A stretch of DNA of 64,000 nucleotides, from contig OW804095.1 in the NCBI GenBank assembly GCA_942159475.1, positions 70,708,773 through 70,772,772 of the forward strand, read 5' to 3'. The notes below the pieces were generated by a model. That model made no database searches and was not told the DNA's origin. It saw only the letters and a program-made list of their open reading frames with translations. Position numbers and translations under genes: made by a program. The DNA comes from Sthenelais limicola. Lineage: Eukaryota > Annelida > Polychaeta > Phyllodocida > Sigalionidae. Shown here one piece after another: positions 24,401 through 36,100 of the stretch (positions are counted from its first letter, which is position 1; the number at the start of each line of letters is the position of its first letter).

Positions 24401-27400
24401 GGCTGTTTAGTTCAGCTCAATAGGTGCATGATTTTTCATTAACTCTGAGGGTATACTACTATCAATTGTTGAGATGACTTTTATGAATATCATATTTGGC
24501 TTTTTATCTTTCTACATACGTATTACATACATATATCAGTAACTACTGGTACGAAGTTGGATTATCGCGGAAGGTAATCTGATCTGATTTGTAGGTTCCC
24601 CACCTTTTTGGATGTATTTACCTGTATCTATACAAACAGCCACCTTCCACCCGGATCTTCATTGTGTAAGCGGACATGCCGGACATAGATACAATTCTTT
24701 TGCCATGCAAACACTCTCACCCCGCGCACTACACCTGCATGCAGCAGTGACTGTCTGACTTGAATACGTAATGACTACTCAATTGATGTTCCGCATGGTG
24801 AATAAACAGAAGAAACAGGACTATATTAGTGCCGAATATTGTCAACCAGGCCGGAGAGTTTTTGCACTCAACATCTGTTGATATCCATTTTTCTTTTCGT
24901 TAAAAAAAAATCAAAAGAATCCAGTCATTATTTAGAAGAACATAAGGTTTGGGGCTTAGATGGCTCGCATATTCTTCCACGATCAAGTATATATAATATA
25001 TAAATACTATACTTGTTAATTTACAGAAACAGTTATTTCACTCTCTGAATAACCCATGGTTTAAATGTTATTAGAAGGTACTTCAAAACTGTGTATTAAA
25101 ATACGTGGTTCTTACAGTTTGTGCATCTCTGGATGTACGCAACCTAAAAAATTGATTTGATGTACCTCGAGTCAAAGTTTATAATATGGATGAGGGTACC
25201 ATACTCTGGCGGAGTGATTAGAGGTGCCCCGGCAAGAAGAATCTTTTTTGAAAAGAAATGTTACATTATTTATCCATTAAAGGATCTGGATTATCCATAA
25301 AAGGACAATTCGAAATTATACCAAAATGCATGTACCGGTATACCAAAATTCTTATCTGCCTCTTTTGAGAAATTAAAAGAATGCTCAAAACACACAATTG
25401 TACATATTTCTATGCCCTGACCCATACATTCCTTTATTTGATTAGAAAACCTACGGCAGACTCTTCAACATAGATCTCCTGATCCCGGAGTTATTGATTT
25501 AACACAACACTAATAAGTAGAGAATATAACACCTATCGGCATGTCCAACATTATCGTTATAATGTGAAGCGGTCGCAGGACAATTATTGGACTATTATGC
25601 ATAGTGGAAGTGATGAAAATGCAAAGTAGTAGCTCAGCCTGATATGTTAATGCAATAAAGACGTGTAACAGGATTAACTGGATCTTGAAGGGTGAAAAAC
25701 ATGTTTGTTTCTCTAAGAAGGGAACCAGCGCACATGGACTCGGGGACATTGAGTGTATGGTTACAAAATAGCTCTCGTGTATTAGCTGCCCTTGCTTCAT
25801 CTATTTTCTTCAACAGCCCAGAGCTGTAACTTGATGTATGATGTTCTTAGGGATACATATAACTAGCGTTTATTTTCCTGGCCCACCTGTCTAAAATTCT
25901 CAGACTATTTTAAGAATACATATATTGTATTTCAACCAGTCCTGAGTCAGCCAAAAATAGATATTGTCTACTGAAAGTAATCAGACTTAAGTCACTCTAA
26001 AATGAAGTCTATTGCAATATATAAAATGTTAAAGAATAGATATGAATCCATGGAATGGACCAAAGATTAACCCACTCTGGGGAATGGACATTTCTGTACT
26101 GAAGATCCCACCTCAAACTAAACTATTTAATTTAAATGACGCGTCAGCTAGGGGAGCTCTTGAGTGCAGCTTCTTCTTCTACAAGAAAGTAACAGCGACA
26201 TCAGGAAACAATGAACGTCGCCATAACTAAGTAAATAGTATGGCTTATTTATCCCAATACAAAATGCACTAAGTGAGTCGCATTACATTTTCAGAAATTA
26301 CTGTTCATTTTATGATGTTGTGATTATGGAAGGTGAACACACCCGGATATATATATATATATATATATCTAGCTAAACTCTCTGTCAGTCAATGAAGTTT
26401 ACATGAATTTTACCCTACCTGCTCTAAATGCGCCTGTTGTAAACAACCCTGTTGACATTCCGGATTACCATGTTATTGCCACTGACTGAGGCGAAACTTC
26501 CGCAGGTCGCATTGATGGATGTTTAATCCCTTATAATTAAACCATCAGATGTGCCTTGTACCTAAACAATCGTTGAATCCTTTGGGGCTTTATATTAGTG
26601 AGACACTGCTTCCATCGATCCTATCATCATGACGTTAAGCCAATTTACTTATTAAAACTGTTTATAATGAATCTATCTGAAGAATAGGTGTACGTACACT
26701 TATTTTGAGCCGCCGTGTTCAATGCCCGTTTTACCGATATGATCAAATAATAATAACCTTAAGACAATCAAATAGTAATATTTCCCGAATGCAGATGATT
26801 TAATATGCAATATTAAACCTTTCCTGTGAGCTTATGGAAAGTAACGATCGACCATATGTAATAAAACAGAACACATTTTGATTACGCGTGATTGATAGTC
26901 CAAATAAACAAGCAGTACAAGATTCTTCTAGGGGCAGTGCACTCAAACAGCAGGCTCCCCAACCCAAACAGTTATAAAGCCTTCCGCATTTCTATCAACA
27001 TCCTGTTGCAGGCTTTCTCTCGCTCACATTTGTATGTCTTGGTTTGTCCGTGAATATAAAGAATCCTGGGTTCACTGATCTGCATGATCAACAGTATTGC
27101 ACCAAAAGCCCTCTCTTTCCCGAGGTGCAATTTAGATATTTCATTTTCCTTTACCTGCAAAGACAAATCCGTCAGGTAAGAGATACACAACTTCAAAGTC
27201 AAATTACTGAGGAATACTTTAATATATATGAATATATATAATATATGATATAAATAATGGCTGGAAACGCGAGATAATTCTATAAAACCTTGGTATAGCG
27301 TTCCACAGATTGAGCAAAATTTCTCTATTCTAAGATCTATTAATTATGTTCCAAACCAGGTCACTTTCTCCTGATTTCCTTTTCATTGTACACTAATCGG

Positions 27401-27960
27401 GACGGGACCAAGTACTTCCACCTTACCTGCTTCTCATATTTCTAGTTAACTCTCTATAATCACATATCTACAACAGAAATGCGTGGGTGGATTGTGAAGT
27501 GTCAGGTATACATGATACAATTGGCGTAGCCAAGTGTAAAATTTGAAGCGCTTTCAAAAATAGACTAATAGAAATTGAGCCATTTCAAGATGATTACCAT
27601 ATAAGGGCACGAAGTACTTTATCTTGAGGATTCAAACAATAGCGATGTACTTATCCATGGTAGGTTGACTTCTTACTTTTCTTATATCTGTTGCCATTCT
27701 AGCTCAACCTGATTCGAATCTTTCAGTGGGGCTCAGAGGGTTGGGATGTTATTATTCGTAGGCATGGTCATTATAATTAACTATTGGGGCAAAATATTTT
27801 TTCTGGATAAGTGGGAGATGAACGACCCCTATACCCGATCTACTTCTGATAGTACAATTTATTTTGCCTTGTGTCCTGGTCAGAGATCTGACTCGAGTAC
27901 TATTTATGTACACATTGTATATATTTAGAATCGATCTGATGAGATTCTGGGAGGTTTTTT
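24400..27960. other. Intergenic DNA
   Basis: A (TA)n microsatellite lies at about 26346-26369. ORFs of 60-96 residues here lack domains and fall in AT-rich sequence, so none is called. Confidence 0.4.
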
Positions 27961-27964
27961 TTCT

Positions 27965-28250
27965 CTATAGATTCCCTCTAAACCACTTCCGTCCCCATAG
28001 ATCCGTCCCTATAGATCAGTATCAAGCCTATAGTTCAGTCTCAAGACTCCCTATAGATCAGTATCAAGCCTATAGATCAGTATCAAGACTTCCGTCTCCA
28101 TAGATCAAGACTTCCGTCTCCATAGATCAAGACTTCCGTCTCCATAGATCAAGACTCAAGACTTCCGTCTCCATAGATCAAGACTTCCCTCTCCATAGAT
28201 CAAGTCTCAAGAGTTCCATAGATCAAGTCTCAAGAGTTCCGTCTCCATGA
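27965..28250. repeat. Minisatellite of 20-24 bp units
   Basis: Units of the type CTATAGATCAGTATCAAGC pass into units of the type AGACTTCCGTCTCCATAGAT, with several copies of each. Boundaries are irregular. The array ends just before a tRNA-like sequence. Confidence 0.75.
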
Positions 28251-28270
28251 GAATGAAAAAAAAGCCAAGG

Positions 28271-28345
28271 GACCTGACGAGGCTCGAATCCTCGACGTTC
28301 TCCGCCGAAGTCGAGCAGTCTAACCACTACCCTATGAAGCTGGTG
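28271..28345 (-). repeat. tRNA-like sequence, probably SINE head or tRNA pseudogene
   Basis: Read on the minus strand it has an A-box-like TAGTGGTTAGACTGCT and a B-box-like GGATTCGAGCC flanked by CGAGG/CCTCG arms, so it is built like a tRNA. The T loop is shifted by one base against the consensus and the anticodon stem does not pair well, which argues against a functional tRNA. The adjoining repeats fit a tRNA-derived SINE. Confidence 0.45.
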
Positions 28346-28372
28346 GGGACATTGCGGCTGAATTTTGCTTCA

Positions 28373-28842
28373 AATCTCTTCCGGTCTACGTAAAGTAAGC
28401 ACACGTATGGCTTTTACTTATTACCTGATTTCCATAGAGGAAAACTTCGCTATCGGGCTCAAACACTATTTAAAACATTTCTACCGATTCAAATCTTTTA
28501 TTTATTTCTTTTTTAAGTCCCTAGACACACGGACACGGCATTCGTAGATGCTTCGTTTGTTGACGTGCGGGTCACTTTCGAATGAAATCCTCCGTGCGCT
28601 ATATAGGCCACCGTACACAATGCAACGCCAAGTGAATGTGCACATGAGTGGCTATGCCGAAGGATCTCCACATCTCTTCCGGTCGCACGTATAGCTTCTG
28701 AACTCGCCATTCATTTATTACTCGATTCCCGTCGACTAAATCTTCGCTATCGGGCTCAAACACTATTTAAATCATTTCTACCGATTCAAATCTTTTATTT
28801 ATTTCTTTTTTAAGTCCCTAGACACACGCAACACGGCATTCG
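28373..28842. repeat. ~298-bp spaced duplication
   Basis: About 170 bp starting CTCTTCCGGTC and ending AGTCCCTAGACACACG occurs at about 28375-28545 and again at about 28673-28842. The shared core CGCTATCGGGCTCAAACACT is nearly identical between copies. Confidence 0.75.
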
Positions 28843-28852
28843 AGAACCGGAA

Positions 28853-29180
28853 GTGTCCGATGCTTTGGATAGCAAGCAGCGGAACCTTGCGAAAACAGGC
28901 CGGCTGGCTGAACATAAACATTAGCGAATACGCACCTCTGATTGGCTGTTTCTCCGCTAAGCCCCGCCCACTTCACTTGGCCAGCCGTCGAGGTATCATT
29001 TAGATTTCGACTAACGCGGTGTCCGATGCTTTGGATAGCAAGCAGCGGAACCTTGCGAAAACAGGCCGGCTGGTTGAACATAAACATTAGTGAATACGCT
29101 CCTCTGATTGGCTGTTGTGGCTGAAGCTTCATTCGGTCAGCCGTCATGGTATTATGTAGGTTCCAATTAAAGCAGTGCAT
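28853..29180. repeat. 166-bp tandem duplication
   Basis: Two copies start GTGTCCGATGCTTTGGATAG at 28853 and 29019. Both contain GAACCTTGCGAAAACAGGCC and CTCTGATTGGCTGT. The second diverges in its last third. Confidence 0.8.
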
Positions 29181-29330
29181 TCACTTCCGGTCTCATAGAA
29201 AGGCTGACGACTCGCATGGGATTGCATGATATTTTGGATGTTTTTGGATGTTTTTGGACGGAATAAAGAAGGTTTGTCTATCTTTTTTGCTCTAACATTA
29301 AGGGAATCTCATCAATTCTCTTCTAAAAGC

Positions 29331-29451
29331 AATAATTTCCTCGGATTTTTCTGCTCGAGGTGTCTATAGCGTCAGTGAAGTTCTCGGGCTTCGCCCTCGA
29401 ACTTCCCTGACGCTATAGACACCTCAAGCAGAAAAAACCTCGGAAATTATT
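29331..29451. repeat. 121-bp foldback element
   Basis: Arms of about 59 nt are near-perfect inverted repeats. The left arm begins AATAATTTCC and the right arm ends GGAAATTATT. The strongest core is AGGTGTCTATAGCGTCAG and its complement. The arms meet at GGGC-TTC-GCCC. It resembles a short MITE or foldback element, and its transcript would form one long hairpin. Confidence 0.8.
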
Positions 29452-29707
29452 CCTTAAATAGCCACCGAAGGCCATCCTGCATGTCGATCCTATATGTACG
29501 CCCTTCTCAATAACTGTAAAACTGGTGGATGTCCGAAAGCCCTTGTGCATGTCTGAAACATTGTTGATTCCTTGATATAAAAAATAACAGTAAATACGAA
29601 TGTTGAACGTGAATGCCATATATTTATATAACTGTGGGTTATTCTCAGAAAAGTCTTGCCAGAAAATATGTAAAAGACAGCCATGTAGTGATATAAGTTG
29701 TGTATAT

Positions 29708-30169
29708 TGTTATAGGGCAGCTTATTTGGTTGGTATAGGGGTGACGATCGTCACCCCGCTATGTTAGTTATGAGTTCTGGGGTTCATTGAGTCTGCCCCT
29801 AAATGTGTCAGCACCCCATTACTTTAGGTATGGGGACGAGGGGACGAGCCATCACCCAGGACGAGCCGTCACCCATGTTAAACCGTCCTCCTTCTTTTAT
29901 GGTTATTTTATGAGTGGTTTATGTGTTTTCTTGAGTATATAAGGCTCACTGTGAGTCGTGTAGTTTTGTCATTTACCATCTTGACCCTTCCCTGGATACT
30001 TGTATTGGATTTTAACCTGGAATAAAACCTGACTGATTTGGAAACTTACTTGCTCGCTTGTACTCTTTCTTAGCACGCTCCGACTCGCCGACCAAGGTCA
30101 CTAAGACCCCATCTACCTCCTACAGGGGGACGACTAAGCCTTTCTCTAAGTAATCGCCACGCTACCACA
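29708..30169 (+). mobile_element. LTR-like segment (possible solo LTR)
   Basis: The segment starts TGTTATAGGG, contains a perfect 20-bp palindrome at 29738-29757, then a TATA-like GTATATAAGG near 29936, then GGAATAAAACC near 30019, and ends GCTACCACA. The order TG...TATA...AATAAA...CA is that of a retrotransposon LTR. I found no second copy in the window and no clear primer-binding site. A 60-residue Ser/Asn-rich frame at 30223-30405 could be a gag remnant but is not recognisable. Confidence 0.4.
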
Positions 30170-30419
30170 TTCTAGATTTACATAGGAATGGCCCATGAGT
30201 CTGCTCTCTCTCTCAGGAATACTTGTGGGACGAGTCTAATACAGGCAGTTTAAGTTCTAATAGCTCTAATAGTAATCAACCTAATTCCTTAATTAATCAA
30301 TACTCAAAGGAGGACGAGATAGACCGCAACAATATCTGCGATGGTCATATCAAGGGTCATTGGGGGTTGAGTGTAGAGACCACCTTAAAAAGGTTATGTC
30401 CGTAGGGCGTTTCTCAATA

Positions 30420-32380
30420 TTTACAGCTGTAAAAGGATATACAAAGAAATAAGAATTAAATAAAAAACTAGTATGTCAGATTATTCAAACATCTGCTGCA
30501 TGTTTGTCATCAGCAACTTGTGTATTGTACTTACCAATAGGTTTTGCTTCGAGCACTTTGAAACTAAACAAATAAATGTGCGTTGGTGGCCCTTCATTAT
30601 TTGAATGTAATTAGTAATTCATGATTGTACCAATCGATCTATGATACATCTGTTTTATTAACTTTATTTTACCTAACGAACATCCTAAGGGTCAAGCATA
30701 TAATACCTTTTTCGTCACGTACGAGATCATAAATACCATTGTGCTTACGATTCGTTTTACATTTTTGGAAACTTGTGTATGTTCTTCTGAGCAAATAAAA
30801 GGTTGGGAAATACTAGAAAAATGCACATGTGCTTCTGTCAGGGTCGGTTCTAAGCCTAAGCCGATACAAAGAATGCTGACGAGTTTAACTTCATTAACTC
30901 ATGTTCAATCCGGGACACTTCAAGCATGCTGGTCCGAGGAATAACTTGAGACTTACTCACCACATCACGATCCCAAACATGGTCAGTACAGATCGTAAGG
31001 CACGTGCCGTAAATACTTCACGGACAGCAATGGCTATTTGCACTTGATCCCACACGTCAGTAAATGAAATTACGATGACCAGTTTCTCGGAAAATGTGAA
31101 AATGACAGCCATCCTCGTGCATCCTTTGAATACCTTGACATACAGGTCTATAACGAGTGTTGCAAATCAGTAGACATATATAGGCAAACTTAATAATGAT
31201 TATTATGCGTATACCTGTATACAGTATACGTAATCAACTACCTAATTGTTAAATGTATAACTTGTTCGTATGTTCCCCTATAATATAGGATATGTCTTGA
31301 GATATAATGCATATTTATTCTTTCTATTGCCACCTGTATTGTTTGTTGTTGATTCCCTTGGAGCTAGTTTTCCCGCTCCACCTCATTCCCTCTGCTTACC
31401 TCGAGTAGAAAATGGAACGTGTGTGTTGTGGGTGGAGATGGAAGTGCAAACCAGTTACCCTTATTTTGGTTGATTTATTGATAAAATCAATAGATTGAGA
31501 TGTTTGATGGTCCCACAACTCCCCTAGACACACCACTGTTAGAAATCTTACTGGGAGGATAAAGAGGAACTAAAAGAAGGAACATGTTATTTATTGCAAT
31601 TGAATGCATGGAGAAGGAGGGGTTCGGATAGAACATACCATACGATATACTGAACCACACATTCTAAGTGAAATACATTAATTTTATTGAATAAAAATAC
31701 ATGAGGAAATGAGGGGGTTCGTTCACATCACATTACCTATTATATGGCAATAAGACATGATTTGCTGCATATTTGAGGCAACAGTTAAATGTAAATTTGA
31801 GTTTCTTAAAAGAAAGTCAAAACATAGGAGTGTCAATTTTCATATGGATACAAAAGATAATTTGTTTATTTTACTGAAATGGATACATGTATACAGCCTG
31901 CAGTGCCATCACCATATAAACCAGTTTGCCAAGAAAGTTCGTCCTCACACATTTCATATTTTGGTAAGACCTTACACATTGTGGAAATGAACTGAAATGT
32001 TGGAAATGATTTTTTTTTTCAAATCTAATTCAAAATTGTTGCGACTTGAACAATAGGAATTCTTGTTTATTAAATCAAAATATATTTTTAAAAGCTGTCT
32101 TCACTGCGGTCTTGAGTTTCAGGACATGAGTTTTCTTTGTCAAACAGTCTCGACACCATCTGGCGTATGCTAAGTTCAGCAATGCCGTTCGGTGACATTA
32201 AGAACATCCTGTGTCAGTCAAAAATCATATCGTATCACTCTGAATTAAAATGCCAATGCAGACATTATGTATTTCAACAAATAAACCCTTTTCCCGTTTT
32301 CAGTATATAGCTTACATAAGTTGCCTTATAATTATAGTCTATGATTAGTTATTCTTACCGCAAATAATTCTATCTATAAC
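30420..32380. other. Intergenic DNA
   Basis: No exon or repeat structure stands out. ORFs of 60-77 residues have no domain character. Confidence 0.4.
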
Positions 32381-32581
32381 TATATATAGAGAGTATATGT
32401 CGGACTATCTATTGCCTTTGTCTTTGTCTTTGCCTTCGGCCCTTTCTTGCCAATCTGACTCATTTGGATCTGGGGCGAGAGTCAGTTCATGCCCAGACTT
32501 ACCCGGTATAATGATTATCATTACTATAGTCCGTGATTTGTTGAATTTAACAGCTACCGGTATATATATAATACCCAGATT

Positions 32582-32785
32582 GTGGGAGCAAGGTTACAAG
32601 CCGGCCCTGTAGATATACGTCCCTGTTTTAAAAGGAAAGGAAGTGATAGGCCTAAGTTAGAACTTCACTTTACAGACTCTTGGAATAACCTCCCAGTGAG
32701 GTTAAGAAATATCCGTGACCACATAACCTATAAATACGAAATAAAAAAAATACTTTTTACTACCTTACTTCATTATGAATCCTAA
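32582..32785 (+). pseudogene. Possible C-terminal remnant of a non-LTR retrotransposon polymerase
   Basis: The 67-residue frame contains LHFTDSWNNLPVRLRNIRDH followed by a lysine-rich YKYEIKKILF and then the stop. The pattern W-N-x-L-P plus a short 'FK..LK' helix is typical of the extreme C-terminus of LINE-encoded ORF2 proteins. Upstream the reading breaks. There is no poly(A) tail or target duplication I could see. Confidence 0.35.
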
Positions 32786-33128
32786 TCTCTTCAATTTCAT
32801 TCCTGACCGAATTAATTCAGATGTAATTACTTATTAATCTGAGTAATCAGAATTGGATTTGAAGAAAAAGCAATTGGCAGCAATTGGTCGTTTATGGGAA
32901 TTGGATTCCTCAAAGTTCATGGAATTAAGTTTTGGGAATTGGATTCCTCTTATAACATACTAGTACAAATGTACGTTATATGGTATTCATATAAGGCCTG
33001 ATGATGGACGGGTATCCCCATATCCGGTGCGCTCACCTGTGCACAGGGCTTCCCCGTGTCCTATTTTTAGCACCAACCATAATAAGATTCGTCACCGCGA
33101 GAGTACAGGTAAGGGATCTCAGTTCAAA

Positions 33129-36100
33129 ATGGGAGTCCTACCTTTGGATCAGTTTCTCTGTTGGAAACTTAAAATCGCAACTGTCGCAGTTGCTGCGTAT
33201 TTAATAGTAAGTACATTTCATTGTTCTTTGTCTTAACATTTTAGATTTTAATGTTATGGATAGGGGGAATGAAATCCGAATCAACATTCTGTTGTAGCCT
33301 ATAGCTTCCCGGTTAGTTTACTTACGGCTCGGGTGACCTAACTTTGGCCACTATACTATAAGTCTAAATGCGGTTTTTACATTCATATCTTTGTCATAAG
33401 TGGTTCTCTTTATTCTTTGGGTGTGCAGCATGATTGGTCAAATTGCTGGAACCAACCGAAATCTTTAAACCTGGTCAGAACATGACGGCATCCTAAAAAT
33501 CAAGAACTATGTCAACTGTTCGGAACTAGGTCACAGGTGCAAAACAATATGGCGACCACTTGGCCTGGCCTACATTACCTCAGTCCTGGACTTGAATTAT
33601 CGTATCCAAAATAGGGTAATCATCCCTTCGGACCCAAGCATCATTCCAAATATCAACCTTATGATTTCTGGCCTGTGACCGACTTATCCGGTGCTGCAAA
33701 ATTTTAAAGCTGCGTTCCCAGCTAATTATCGTAAAAAAAATGAAATTGTCTATTTAGTAGTCCATTCATTCTAGACCCGTCCAAAGGTCTCCCAGATAGA
33801 GTATTAAAGGATTTTGAGCTGTTCCTCTTGGTGTAAAATGTCATTATCCCCCACAATAATAATTTATAGAGGACCCATCGAAATCTCACCCTTTTGAATT
33901 AGGTCTGACTCTATCATCTTCTTAAACTTTAGGAATCCTTTTGCAATCGAAAATTTAAGGTCTACTAATGATATTCATAACACTGGCTAAATAGGTAAAT
34001 GAAGAAGCCAACTAATTGCACTATTAATCCCATTCGATCCAGATTGCCACTGTAGACCAGCAAAAAACAAAATCATAAATTATTCTAGAAAAAGCCATGA
34101 TTTCATGAATAATTCAGGAAATTCGAGGAAATATAAATTTGCCTTCATTTTCTTTATTTGGATCTTCCCTTCTACAGTACTCAGAAAACAGAAAAAAAAA
34201 CCCAGAAAAATATGTTTGGTTCGCCTTAGCTGGGAATGCAGCTTTAACTTGGCCCAGAACTCAAGTTCCCATCATGACCCATGTTATAAACCCATGTTAT
34301 CGACATATTGTGATGTGATCTTAATGTTGTTGTTGAAATAGTGTTATTCAAGCTTGTGGTTTTATTTGTAAAATCTAAAGATATACCAGTGAGTATTTAT
34401 ACTAAGGTTATATATAATCATTCAACTTTTATTCAACATACATGTACAATAATGAGTAATGCTGAATGGGACAACACCTTCTGTGTAGTTCTTCCAGGCA
34501 GTCCGTAAAAATAAAATAAATTAAAAGAACAGTACAGACGAAAATAATACATATAATCATTCGGTAAAAGTATTAGAATTCAGAGTTCGTAGTTTAACGA
34601 TGGCACAGCTGAATTATTCAAAGTTCGTCGTATTAATTATGGCAAATGTTTGCCTCCCTGCTTACACTCATAATATTCCAATTTCTTTTGAGTATGTTTT
34701 GTTTATTTGAATAATGGATGCCTACTAGTATTTACGAAATAATTAGAAACTGTTTAAAATTTGATGCCACCTTGAGGAAAAAAATCGAAATTGTACCTTG
34801 CATTTTTGAGTTGCAACTGTTGTATTGATTCTAATTTGTATTTATTGTATCCTAATTATGATTAGTGATCCTCTACTATTTTTCGGTTAATTTAATCATG
34901 GATATTTTTGTATAATGAGGCAGTGGAGGATCTGGAATTTGTTTTTGTTTGATTACATAAGTTATTAAGTCTCCCTTTTATTGTTCAGTGTTCAGGAACG
35001 ATTGCCGGCATCTTAGAGATTCTGGACATTGCAGCCCAGGCAGATAAAAGTATAGAGATCCAAGGTGGATTCCAGGCAGCATGGCGGAGTCATGTCTGGG
35101 AAGGTAAATTAACCTTTTATTTGTCTTTAGATTATTTGAATTAATATCCCCTTTCTACTTTCCATGCTGTAGCTCGAAAGGTCCATCGAAATGCGATGTT
35201 TCTTCATCTCTCTCTTCCTATGCCCTGTTCTTTGGTAACCCAGATAAAAAAATTGTTTTGAAGTTTGATACCATCGTCTTAGGTCGTCTGATAACAAACC
35301 CCTCGATCCGTCCAATTGAGTCACACACCGGCAGAGCCCGAGTTTCTGGTAATCTTAAAATCGCTGTTTTGGGAGAAAATCTGTCCCTCCCTTTGTTTTC
35401 CACCGTTGTCAATGTAACTTTATAACTTTTACTCAGAGAAGGGATTTTCCTTCTGTGTTGTATGCCACCAATGGTATTACTGCGCAAACAAAATTATAGG
35501 GCATTGTGTTTATGAGAAAGAAAAGGTCTACTTTTAGCTTAGTGGATTCATTTTCATGAAACCAATATGGATAATGATGCAAAAGACTCGCAACCAGTAT
35601 TTCGACGGAACTGGATTGTATAACATTAATGGTAAATCCGATTTAACTATCAAGCTCTAGATCTGCAAATGTTATTTGATAATATATTTGGTCGATTTGA
35701 TCAGTGACGGGATTGCTCGATTGATTCATTCTTTTATTTCGAACTCAATACAATAGTTACCTTCTGCATAGAAATATGTACGAGCTAGCGTTTTATGTTG
35801 ATAGGACCATACTATATAATACGTATATAATATGGATACCACTGATCAAACAATCGCTATGTCTTGTCTATGCGTATTCTCTTTATAAATATGTCGTCAT
35901 GGAAACAATAAACTCGGCCAGACTGGCGGTCAGTGGGTTGGCACGATTCCTAGCGTGATGAGTCAAGTATCACCCTCGTTATATATCACACATGATTCCA
36001 CAAATACTAGGAAGCTTATCGCGAATTATCATGAATGGCAACTCACTCCCCTTACTCTCCCATGGTTTTTGAAGTCACCATCACCATATGTTCCCTTCTT

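Noticed and set aside
25510..25800. 96-residue hydrophobic minus-strand frame
   Set aside because: No domain, no splice partner, no start context. Hydrophobic composition is expected from AT-rich DNA.
28271..28345. Functional tRNA gene
   Set aside because: The T loop is offset by one base and the anticodon stem pairs poorly, so only a tRNA-like repeat is claimed.
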